Made by a program: the position numbers and the translations under genes. From an uncultured Gemmobacter sp. (GTDB lineage Bacteria; Pseudomonadota; Alphaproteobacteria; Rhodobacterales; Rhodobacteraceae), in the NCBI GenBank assembly GCA_937983495.1, contig CALKAA010000197.1:1-11240 (forward strand): a DNA stretch of 11,240 bases, given 5' to 3'. The notes beneath the pieces are model-generated. The model had not been told where the DNA came from, searched no databases, and saw only the letters and a list, made by a program, of their open reading frames with translations. Shown piece by piece: positions 1 to 6,295 of this stretch. Numbering within the stretch: position 1 is the first letter of the stretch; each line of letters starts with the position of its first letter.

Positions 1-445
1 CCGCGCCGTAAAAGCTGACCGTGATCAGCGAACCACCCGCCTGCATCAAAGGCCGTGCCAGCCGCGCCATACGCAGGAAGGAATGGCAGGAGACATCCAT
101 TGCGGTCGCGAAACCTTCGGCCGAGGCGTTGACAACGCTGGTATGCAGATCTTCACGTGGGGCAAAGGCGATGGCATGAAGCAGGAAATCAAGCCGCCCC
201 CATTCAGTGGTGATGCGGTCAAACACGGCTTCCAGCTGACCCGGTTCGCGCACATCACAGGAAAGCAGCAGCGGCGCACCCACCTCCTGCGCCACGGGCG
301 CGACCCAGGGCCGGGCCTTTTCATTGAGACAGGTCAGCGCCAGCTCCGCCCCTGCAGCACGAAAGGCTCTGGCGCAACCGGCGGCGATGCTGGCCTCATT
401 CGCCACACCGACTACGAGACCGCGTTTGCCGTTCAGATCAATCAT
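1..445 (-). CDS. fabI: Enoyl-ACP reductase FabI, N-terminal 148 residues (3' end outside window)
   Basis: FabI performs the NAD(P)H-dependent last step of each fatty-acid elongation cycle, reducing trans-2-enoyl-ACP in the cytoplasm. My minus-strand translation begins MIDLNGKRGLVVGVANEASI. It shows the atypical FabI nucleotide-binding motif GVANEASIAAG (residues 13-23), the CDV acidic turn (63-65), the HAIAFAP strand equivalent to HSIGFAP of E. coli FabI, and SFYGA, whose Tyr146 aligns with E. coli Tyr146. The second catalytic Tyr and the Lys lie beyond the window edge and cannot be checked. The ATG overlaps the ackA stop as ATGA, and an AAGGAA ribosome site precedes it by about 8 nt, so translation is probably coupled. 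As the last visible gene of a PHA/acyl-phosphate operon it is likely a second, conditionally expressed FabI rather than the housekeeping copy; that is inference. Confidence 0.92.
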   Translation of the reverse strand, partial: MIDLNGKRGLVVGVANEASIAAGCARAFRAAGAELALTCLNEKARPWVAPVAQEVGAPLLLSCDVREPGQLEAVFDRITTEWGRLDFLLHAIAFAPREDLHTSVVNASAEGFATAMDVSCHSFLRMARLARPLMQAGGSLITVSFYGA

Positions 446-1611
446 ATCGCCGTTCCTTCGCTGATGGCCTCGCGTGCGATGATGATTTCCTCATCGGTCG
501 GAATGATGAGGAGTTTCACCCGGCTGCTGGCGGTGCTTATGCAGCGCCGCCCCGCTTCATTGGCCTTCGGGTCAAGCTCTGTCCCAAGCCAGGCCAGCCG
601 CGCGGCGACACGGGCGCGGATGCCGTGCTGGTGCTCGCCGATCCCTGCGGTGAAGATCAGCGCGTCGATCCCGCCCATGCTGGTCGCCAGCCGTGCGACC
701 TCGCCCGCGATACGCAGGCAAAAGAGGTCGATCGCCTCCGCCGCCTCCGGGCGCGAGCTGGCCATCAGCTCGCGGCTGTCAGCCTCGAACCCCGACACGC
801 CGAGAAGGCCGCTTTCACGGTAGAGCATGGTCTCGACCTGTTTCAGGCTTTGGCCCATTTCGCCCATCAGGTGCAGGATCACGCCCGGATCCAGCGCACC
901 GGACCGCGTCGCCATAGGGATGCCATCCAGCGTTGAAAACCCCATTGAGCTGTCGATACTGATGCCGCCATGAATGGCGCAGAGGCTCGCGCCGCTGCCC
1001 AAATGCGCTGCGACCACCTTTGCATCGGGGACCAGATCGCCCAGTTGACCGGCGATGTAGCGGTAGGACAGCCCGTGAAAACCGTAGCGCTTGATCCCCT
1101 GATCATAAAGTGCGCGCGGGATAGCAAAACGGCGCATCAGGGGCGGGTTGCTCGCATGAAATGCGGTGTCGAAAGAGGCGGTCTGCGGCACGTCCGGGTA
1201 GAGCGCCCGCATTGCCCGGATCAGCGCAAGGCTTTGCGGTTGATGCAGTGGCGCGAGCCGCGCCAGAGTGTCGATCTGCGCAATCACCTGATCGGTGATC
1301 CGCGCCGGGCCTGTGAATACATCGCCGCCATGCACCACGCGGTGGCCGATCACCGCGAGTCGCGACAGATCAAACTGCCCGGCCAGCCAGGCAAAAGCCT
1401 GGTTCAGAACCGCCGTCAGATCGCCGGGATCAGCGGTGATCGTGCCAGACAGGGCCTCATCCTCCCGTTTCAGGCGGATCGCAAAAGGCTCATCACGGAA
1501 GTCGATCACGCCCGAGGCAAGCGGGCGGGGCCCGGCAATCTCCAGTGCATAAAAGCCGAGCTTGATGGTCGAAGAGCCGGCATTGAAGGTCAGGATCAGA
1601 TCGCGCGTCAC
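442..1611 (-). CDS. ackA: Acetate (short-chain carboxylate) kinase
   Basis: AckA interconverts acyl-phosphate plus ADP with carboxylate plus ATP; with a phosphotransacylase it makes ATP from acyl-CoA. The 389-residue protein has the full ASKHA acetate-kinase pattern: NAGSSTIK (10-17), GHRVVHGG with Arg91 (89-96), SFDTAFH with Asp148, YGFHGLS with His179, HLGSGAS (203-209), ATRSGALDPG with Arg236, FTAGIGEH, and the C-terminal TDEE metal-site segment (372-375). Arg91 and Asp148 carry the same numbers as in Methanosarcina acetate kinase, and nothing essential is missing. The start is GTG, overlapping the TGA of the upstream gene as GTGA, with a near-consensus GGAGGTG ribosome site 7 nt upstream (about 1618-1623). 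Its stop overlaps the fabI start. Butyrate or propionate kinase activity is possible given the PHA context. Confidence 0.96.
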   Translation of the reverse strand: MTRDLILTFNAGSSTIKLGFYALEIAGPRPLASGVIDFRDEPFAIRLKREDEALSGTITADPGDLTAVLNQAFAWLAGQFDLSRLAVIGHRVVHGGDVFTGPARITDQVIAQIDTLARLAPLHQPQSLALIRAMRALYPDVPQTASFDTAFHASNPPLMRRFAIPRALYDQGIKRYGFHGLSYRYIAGQLGDLVPDAKVVAAHLGSGASLCAIHGGISIDSSMGFSTLDGIPMATRSGALDPGVILHLMGEMGQSLKQVETMLYRESGLLGVSGFEADSRELMASSRPEAAEAIDLFCLRIAGEVARLATSMGGIDALIFTAGIGEHQHGIRARVAARLAWLGTELDPKANEAGRRCISTASSRVKLLIIPTDEEIIIAREAISEGTAI

Positions 1612-3011
1612 GCCTTCACCTCCGCCTTGCGGATCGCAACCAGCTTTGCCAGCGCGGCCGAGGCGATGCGGGCCGACAAGGGATCGGCGCGACTGGTCAG
1701 CACGATCGGCACCCGCGCGCCCAGCACCAGTCCCGCCGCCGTGGCACCTGCGAAATAGATCAGCTGCTTGGCGAGCATATTCCCGGCCTCAAGATCCGGC
1801 ACCAGCAGGATATCGGCCTCTCCCGCCACTTGCGAGATGATGCCCTTGGTCGCTGCCGCCTCGGGGCTGATCGCATTGTCAAAGGCCAGCGGCCCATCGA
1901 CCAGTGCGCCGGTGATCTGGCCACGCGCCGCCATCACCGTCAGCGCGGCGGCATCCAGCGTTGCGGGCATCATCGGGTTCACCGTCTCGACCGCCGCCAG
2001 CACCGCGACCTTCGGCTGCTTGCGCCCGAGTAGCCGCATCAGATCGACCGCATTCTGGCAGATGTCGCGCTTGTGCTCCAGGGTCGGCGCGATGTTGATC
2101 GCGGCATCGGTCACGATCACCGGCTTGCCATAGGCGGGCACATCCATCGCATAGACATGGCTGATGCGGCGCCCGGTGCGTAAACCCCCGGTTTTCGATA
2201 CCACCGCTGCCAGGAGCTCATCCGAATGCAGGCTGCCTTTCACCAGCACCTGAACCTCACCGCAGGCCGCGAGTTCCACCGCCCGCGCCGCCGCCGCATG
2301 GCTGTGTTCGGTCTCCTCGATCTGGAAGCCATCGAGCGAGACTCCGGCCTCGGCCGCCGCTGCACGGATCTTTGCGGCGGGGCCAATCAGGATCGGATCA
2401 AGCAAACCCTCGTCGCGGACCTCAACCGCCCCCAGGATCGCGGATTTCGAACAGGGATGCACCACCGCCGCCCTGACCGGCGGCAGCGCGCGGGCCTCTT
2501 CGACAAAGCCCTGCCAGCGCCCTTTCGGCAAGATCACCGCCTCGGGGAGGTTTCCTGGTACCCAGGTCAGTTGCTCAAGCGGTGCCAGCACCAGCGCCTC
2601 GCCCGAAAGCACCACCTCGCCCAGTTGATTGCGGGCGGTGGTCGCAAGGCGGACACGGTTCTTGCCTTCGATCAACTCGATCACTTCAACCTCGGCAGTC
2701 ACGGTGTCGCCGGGAGAGACCGGCTTTTGAAAGCGAACCTGCTGGTCTAGATAGATAGTTCCCGGCCCGGGCAGGCGGGTGCCCAGCACCGCCGAGATCA
2801 GTGCCGCTGTCCACATGCCATGGATCACCACATGGCCAAAAGGCCCATGCGCGGCGAAGTTGGCATCCAGATGGGCTGGGTTCGCATCGCCGGAAACGGC
2901 GGCGAACAGCTCGATATCCTCGGGGCCGACATGACGGCTGAGACTGGCGTGGTCGCCGATTTTCATCTGATGAAACAGGTGGTTGGTGAGGCTCTGGGCA
3001 GGGGCGTTCAT
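1608..3011 (-). CDS. pta: Bifunctional (R)-specific enoyl-CoA hydratase / phosphate acyltransferase (PhaJ-Pta fusion)
   Basis: A 467-residue fusion. Residues about 15-145 form a MaoC/PhaJ hotdog domain: SGDANPAHLD places the catalytic pair at Asp42 and His47, with the same 5-residue spacing as Aeromonas PhaJ, followed by HGM (64-66) and a GDTVTAEVEV strand. Residues about 165-467 form a Pta/Ptb phosphotransacylase domain: VKGSLHSDELLAAV (257-270), TGRRISHV, TDAAINIAPT (301-310), PDLEAGNMLAKQL and a C-terminal TSRADPLSARIAS. The hydratase would make (R)-3-hydroxyacyl-CoA for PHA synthesis, or reverse it; the transacylase would make acyl-phosphate for the kinase encoded next. The start at 3011 is chosen because AAAGG lies 7 nt upstream. 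A second ATG at 3014 (MMNAP) would be only 4 nt away and is less likely. The gene follows phaC by 4 nt and overlaps ackA. Acetyl versus butyryl preference cannot be read from the sequence. Confidence 0.95.
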   Translation of the reverse strand: MNAPAQSLTNHLFHQMKIGDHASLSRHVGPEDIELFAAVSGDANPAHLDANFAAHGPFGHVVIHGMWTAALISAVLGTRLPGPGTIYLDQQVRFQKPVSPGDTVTAEVEVIELIEGKNRVRLATTARNQLGEVVLSGEALVLAPLEQLTWVPGNLPEAVILPKGRWQGFVEEARALPPVRAAVVHPCSKSAILGAVEVRDEGLLDPILIGPAAKIRAAAAEAGVSLDGFQIEETEHSHAAAARAVELAACGEVQVLVKGSLHSDELLAAVVSKTGGLRTGRRISHVYAMDVPAYGKPVIVTDAAINIAPTLEHKRDICQNAVDLMRLLGRKQPKVAVLAAVETVNPMMPATLDAAALTVMAARGQITGALVDGPLAFDNAISPEAAATKGIISQVAGEADILLVPDLEAGNMLAKQLIYFAGATAAGLVLGARVPIVLTSRADPLSARIASAALAKLVAIRKAEVKA

Positions 3012-3025
3012 CATATCACCTTTGA
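3009..3025 (-). promoter_or_regulatory. Ribosome binding site deciding the PhaJ-Pta start
   Basis: On the minus strand the sequence reads AAAGGTGATATGATG, with the TGA stop of phaC embedded in it (3018-3016). The SD core AAAGG is 4 nt from the first ATG (3014) and 7 nt from the second (3011), favouring the second. Because the SD overlaps the phaC stop, the two genes are probably translationally coupled. Confidence 0.6.
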
Positions 3026-4782
3026 AAGACGTAAGTGCCGGGTGCATCTTCCAGCGCCTTTCCCATGGCGGGCGGCGCGGCGGGTGCAGAGGAATGCGCG
3101 GCCAGCCAGGCCTGCCACGGTGTCCACCAGGAGCCCTCCGTTGTGGAGTTGGCGTCAGCCCAGGTTTCCGGCGGCAAAAGTGCATCCCCATGGGTTCGGG
3201 TGGCCAGCCGGTAACGGCGGCGCGGATGGCCGGGTGGCGAGACGATGCCGGCATTATGTCCGCCCGATGTCAGCGCGAAGGTCACATCGCAATCAGTAAA
3301 CTGGTGGATCTTATAGACCGATTTCCACGGTGCGACGTGATCGCGTTCGGTTCCGACCGCAAAAGCCGGTACGCGGATATTCTGCAGCAGCACCGTCTTG
3401 CCCCCCGCAGCGAAACGGCCTGAGGAAAGCTCGTTCTCGAGATAAAGCTTACGCAGATACTCGGCATGCATGCGGTAAGGCATGCGGGTGCTGTCGGCGT
3501 TCCAGGCCATGAGATCATTCATCGCCGTCCGCTCGCCCATCAGGTAATCATGCACCATCCGCGACCAGATGAGGTCATTCGACCGCAACAGTTGAAACGC
3601 CCCGGCCATCTGATCGGCGGAAAGATAACCCCGGTTCCACATCATGCTTTCAAGGAAATGTAGCTGGCTCGGATCGATGAACAGCGCAAGTTCCCCAGGC
3701 TCGGTGAAATCCACCTGAGCGGCGAGCAGCGTCAGCGAGGCGAGGCGGTCATCGCCCTCGCCGGCCATCGCGGCTGCCGCAATCGACAAGAGCGTGCCGC
3801 CCAGGCAGTAGCCGGTGGCATGGATCTTCTGGTCGGGCACCAGGCGGCTGATTTCATCCAGCGCTGCCATCGTCCCTTGTAGCCGGTAATCTTCCAACGT
3901 CAGATCACGGTCTTCCGCGCCGGGATTGCGCCAAGAGATCGCAAAAACCGTATGGCCCTGGGCCACCAGCCAGCGGATCAGGGAATTCTCGGGGCTCAGG
4001 TCGAGGATGTAATATTTCATGATCCAGGCCGGGATGATCAGTACCGGCTCAGGATGCACGGTTTCGGTCACGGGCGCGTATTGGATCAGCTCGATCAGAT
4101 GATTGCGGAAGATCACCTTGCCCGGCGTCACCGCCACATCGCGGCCCGGCGTAAAAGCTTCGACCCCTTCGGGCGGTTCCTGACTGATCTGGCGGGTCGC
4201 GTCCTGCAGCCAGTTCTGCCAGCCCTTCACCAGGTTCATGCCGCCCGTGGACCAGGTCCGTGCCAATACTTCGGGATTGGTGAATGGGTTGCTCGAGGGG
4301 GAAAACACGTCGAGCATCTGCTTCGCGGCAAAGGACACCACATCCTCGTGGTGTTTCGTGACGCCGGGTACCTCATGGGTGACGTTATGCAGCCATTGCT
4401 GTTGCAGCAGAAATGCCTGCGACATCCAGCTGAATGGCGGTTTTGCCCAGGCTTCATCTGCGAAACGGCGGTCCCCGGGCAAAGGCGTGATGACCGGGAC
4501 GGCCTCTGGGTCCATCGCGGAAGACATGAGATGCGCCAACAGACGCTGCCATTTGCGCCCCGCCTTGACGCCGAGTTCCATCCGTTTGCCAGGTGCCTGG
4601 GCCAGATGAAAGATCCAGTCCGACCAGGCCAGCATCAACGAGCCCGGCGAGATGCCGCCGCTCAGTTGGGCTGAAAGCGCCTCGCGGATGCGATCAACCG
4701 CGTGAAAGGCCTCAATCCCAAGGTTTTCACCGGCCTGGGCCGGGGAAGCACCCGGTAGGTCTGATTTCGGCGGAAGTGCCAT
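3016..4782 (-). CDS. phaC: Poly(3-hydroxyalkanoate) synthase (PhaC, PHB polymerase)
   Basis: PhaC polymerises (R)-3-hydroxyacyl-CoA into PHA at the granule surface, releasing CoA. The 588-residue protein begins with a short PHBC_N-like helical region (about 24-65, FHAVDRIREALSAQLSGGIS) and then a PhaC_N domain. The alpha/beta-hydrolase core carries the synthase lipase box GYCLGG with nucleophile Cys326, acid Asp481 in GTERDHVAPW and base His509 in SGGHNAGIV. The Asp-to-His spacing of 28 equals that of Cupriavidus PhaC (480/508), so this is a complete class I-type enzyme. Translation starts at an ATG preceded by GTGGAGA with about 7 nt spacing. It is the first gene of the operon with the PhaJ-Pta fusion, ackA and fabI. 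An FNR/FixK-type site is centred about 58 bp upstream of the start codon. No phaA, phaB or phasin gene is adjacent, so this may be a second, conditional PHA synthase. Confidence 0.96.
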   Translation of the reverse strand: MALPPKSDLPGASPAQAGENLGIEAFHAVDRIREALSAQLSGGISPGSLMLAWSDWIFHLAQAPGKRMELGVKAGRKWQRLLAHLMSSAMDPEAVPVITPLPGDRRFADEAWAKPPFSWMSQAFLLQQQWLHNVTHEVPGVTKHHEDVVSFAAKQMLDVFSPSSNPFTNPEVLARTWSTGGMNLVKGWQNWLQDATRQISQEPPEGVEAFTPGRDVAVTPGKVIFRNHLIELIQYAPVTETVHPEPVLIIPAWIMKYYILDLSPENSLIRWLVAQGHTVFAISWRNPGAEDRDLTLEDYRLQGTMAALDEISRLVPDQKIHATGYCLGGTLLSIAAAAMAGEGDDRLASLTLLAAQVDFTEPGELALFIDPSQLHFLESMMWNRGYLSADQMAGAFQLLRSNDLIWSRMVHDYLMGERTAMNDLMAWNADSTRMPYRMHAEYLRKLYLENELSSGRFAAGGKTVLLQNIRVPAFAVGTERDHVAPWKSVYKIHQFTDCDVTFALTSGGHNAGIVSPPGHPRRRYRLATRTHGDALLPPETWADANSTTEGSWWTPWQAWLAAHSSAPAAPPAMGKALEDAPGTYVFQR

Positions 4783-4821
4783 GCCGCGTCTCCACTTTGT
4801 TGTGTGAGGCTAACACATGAT

Positions 4822-4847
4822 GATCAACGTGCGTTGATCGAGATCAA
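4822..4847. promoter_or_regulatory. FNR/FnrL/FixK-type anaerobox with an extra half-site
   Basis: Positions 4834-4847 are a perfect TTGAT-CGAG-ATCAA, the consensus site of CRP/FNR-family oxygen and nitric-oxide regulators (Fnr, FnrL, FixK, NnrR/Dnr). A further ATCAA at 4823-4827 makes, with the shared TTGAT, an 8-2-8 perfect inverted repeat GATCAACG-TG-CGTTGATC (4822-4839). The consensus box is centred at 4840.5. Activation at the usual -41.5 would put the phaC start site near 4799, giving a 5' leader of about 17 nt containing the phaC ribosome site. I see no convincing -10 hexamer there, only a weak TGTTAG. The site could also serve the divergent small gene at 4913. Confidence 0.8.
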
Positions 4848-4897
4848 TAAATGTGAGGTTTGTTTTTCGCGCGTTCATTGTGTGCAAGTCCTTATCC

Positions 4898-4915
4898 AGG
4901 AGGCAAAGAAAAATG
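4898..4915 (+). promoter_or_regulatory. Strong ribosome binding site of the small plus-strand frame
   Basis: AGGAGG at 4898-4903 is the full anti-SD complement and lies 9 nt before an ATG at 4913. It is the strongest Shine-Dalgarno match in the intergenic region and favours that ATG over the upstream in-frame GTG at 4853. Confidence 0.5.
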
Positions 4916-5044
4916 AGCTGTCAAGCCACTGAAATAACCGCCGCAGGTCCGACAAGGGATCCGCTGAACCTGCTCCGGCAGATGCCTGACGCTGTGAGAA
5001 AAAACGCGCACCTCACCCCCCCGGATATGATAGGAGAGTTTTAG
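4913..5044 (+). CDS. Possible small protein of 43 residues, family not recognised
   Basis: An open frame of 43 codons starts at an ATG preceded by a perfect AGGAGG and ends at TAG. It is divergent from phaC and lies downstream of the shared anaerobox. The peptide begins MSCQATEITAAGPTRDPLNL, has one Cys, no membrane segment and no signal peptide, and I recognise no family. Evidence for coding is the ribosome site and the position. Against it are several codons rare in the neighbouring genes (ATA, AGA, AGG, GGA) and a third-position G+C of only about 60 percent. A GTG at 4853 would lengthen it to 63 residues but lies only 6 bp past the FNR site, inside the likely promoter, so I prefer 4913. 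It could instead be a leader peptide, a decayed gene or chance. A possible link to the -1 frame is described in the findings. Confidence 0.33.
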   Translation: MSCQATEITAAGPTRDPLNLLRQMPDAVRKNAHLTPPDMIGEF

Positions 5045-5212
5045 CCTCTTCCCCGAGACCGTCGATGAACAGACAAGGCTTTTTTCACTTTCTCGCCATC
5101 GCCAATTCCCGGCTCGCGGCGTCGGCCATTATGAACGATTACTTGCGAAACAGCACGGAGTGAGGCTATGTGGCCATGGCCTGACTTCTGATGCTCAAGT
5201 CTGTCTGACATG

Positions 5213-6289
5213 TCATTCCGTCAATGCACCGCCAATCCCAGTAAATACACCGCCAACCTGGTTGAAAACGAAGGCCCCTGCCTGACGCATCCCGCCGAAT
5301 AGGGTATTGTTGTCCATCGCCCCGGCCTCACCGGAGAGAAGGCCGACATAGCGGCTATGGGCAGAATCGTTGGTTGTGATATCGGTGATATCCACAATTC
5401 GGATCCCGGTCTCTACCGCGAGACGCTGGATAGCCGGATCATGCACGTCGGCAAGTCCTAGCCGCATCCGTCGAGCTGCCAGCCGCGACGAGAGTTTCAG
5501 TGCCGGGTCATCTGATGAGACGAGTACCGTGATCGGATGCTTCATCCGGCCCAAGGTCGCCATCTGGGCACGGAAGAGGTCGATATCGATGTCTGGTGCG
5601 GCCAGAACCAGCTCGATCCGGTCAAGAACGGCGCCTCGCCCGGCGAGGCGCAGCTGCACCAGCGTCTCCATCGTCAGCCGCGCACCCATGCTATGGGCGA
5701 GCACTGGTACAGGTTCGCTACTACGACGGTTCTTCGTCAGGAGCCCGAGCAGATCGGCGAGGGCTGCACGAGAGAAGTCTGAAGCATCGCGGTCGGCAAG
5801 ATAGGCTCCCGCATTACCTGCCGAGGGCCAGGTGAAGAGCACCGGCGCACCCTCCAGATGGGCATCAACCGAAAGCTGCACGGCCCGATAGAGCGCCTCC
5901 TGATAGCGCGTGTTGAATCCGTGGATATAGAGCCCCACGCCCGAGCGCGGCAGTCGCCCGGCAAAACCCTCGCGGCTGAGCTCGGTCTGCTTGCGCACGG
6001 TGAAATTCTTCGTGGCATCGCTGGCCCCATCGGGCCATTCGATCCGCCCCGGCTTATGGCCTGGCGGCACCGAGACCTCATATTCCAGCCAGTTCGGGCT
6101 GGTGGCGCGGGTTGCACCATAGGCACCGGGCGATTGCGCATCGGGTGCACGAGTTGTCACTGTCAGCACCTGCACGATGCGGGCACCTGCAGGCAGGGCC
6201 CCGTCATCGGGAGCCAGAACCTCGGGCCCCGGGCGTGTGTTGCAGGCAGCCAACACGAGAGTCAGAGTAAGCAGCAGGCGACTGAGCAT
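5213..6289 (-). CDS. DUF900-type alpha/beta-hydrolase lipoprotein
   Basis: A 358-residue exported lipoprotein with a predicted serine-hydrolase fold. The N-terminus is a short type II signal peptide with lipobox LVLAAC and lipidated Cys16; residue 17 is Asn, not Asp, so outer-membrane sorting is likely. The body matches the DUF900 hydrolase pattern: YIHGFNT (121-127, oxyanion loop), FTWPSAG (152-158), AHSMGA with nucleophile Ser200, a likely acid in SSDDPAL (258-264) and the likely base His311 in DSAHSRYV. It lies 6 nt after yhhJ with only a weak ribosome site, so it is probably the last gene of the yhiI-rbbA-yhhJ operon. The substrate is unknown; esterase or lipase action on an envelope or exported molecule is a guess. 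A divergent, otherwise typical C-terminal tail (about 320-358) is Gly-rich and hydrophobic. Confidence 0.88.
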   Translation of the reverse strand: MLSRLLLTLTLVLAACNTRPGPEVLAPDDGALPAGARIVQVLTVTTRAPDAQSPGAYGATRATSPNWLEYEVSVPPGHKPGRIEWPDGASDATKNFTVRKQTELSREGFAGRLPRSGVGLYIHGFNTRYQEALYRAVQLSVDAHLEGAPVLFTWPSAGNAGAYLADRDASDFSRAALADLLGLLTKNRRSSEPVPVLAHSMGARLTMETLVQLRLAGRGAVLDRIELVLAAPDIDIDLFRAQMATLGRMKHPITVLVSSDDPALKLSSRLAARRMRLGLADVHDPAIQRLAVETGIRIVDITDITTNDSAHSRYVGLLSGEAGAMDNNTLFGGMRQAGAFVFNQVGGVFTGIGGALTE

Positions 6290-6295
6290 CTTGTA

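Larger units (their letters stand above)
4783..5212. other. Intergenic region between the phaC operon and the RbbA operon
   Basis: These 430 bases separate the start of phaC from the end of the lipoprotein hydrolase gene. They hold the anaerobox (4822-4847), a candidate small plus-strand gene (4913-5044), a second open stretch in the neighbouring frame (to 5163), and three short inverted repeats just past the hydrolase stop (5172-5215). The part up to about 4915 is visibly richer in A+T than the flanking genes, as expected for promoter DNA. I find no tRNA, no insertion sequence end and no strong intrinsic terminator. The only run of T after a possible stem (5080-5085) follows a 5-bp stem with a 28-nt loop. 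Confidence 0.7.

Noticed and set aside
83..823. Plus-strand open frame across fabI and ackA.
   Set aside because: Both underlying minus-strand genes have intact family motifs; the plus translation resembles no protein and spans the gene junction.
3012..3254. An N-terminal extension of the PhaJ-Pta fusion by about 80 residues.
   Set aside because: It would overlap the conserved phaC C-terminus. The extension is Pro/Arg-rich without domain character, and a ribosome site sits directly before the internal ATG at 3011.
4853..4912. Upstream GTG start extending the small frame to 63 residues.
   Set aside because: The GTG is 6 bp past the FNR site, inside the expected promoter, and has no ribosome site, whereas the ATG at 4913 has AGGAGG.
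5043..5085. Intrinsic terminator after the small frame (AGCCT ... AGGCT followed by T6).
   Set aside because: A 5-bp stem with a 28-nt loop is too weak to call, although the T run is suggestive.
5168..5191. Seven-codon frame (MWPWPDF) after GGAGTGAGG.
   Set aside because: Too short to support; the ATG partly arises from the palindrome region and nothing else marks it as coding.
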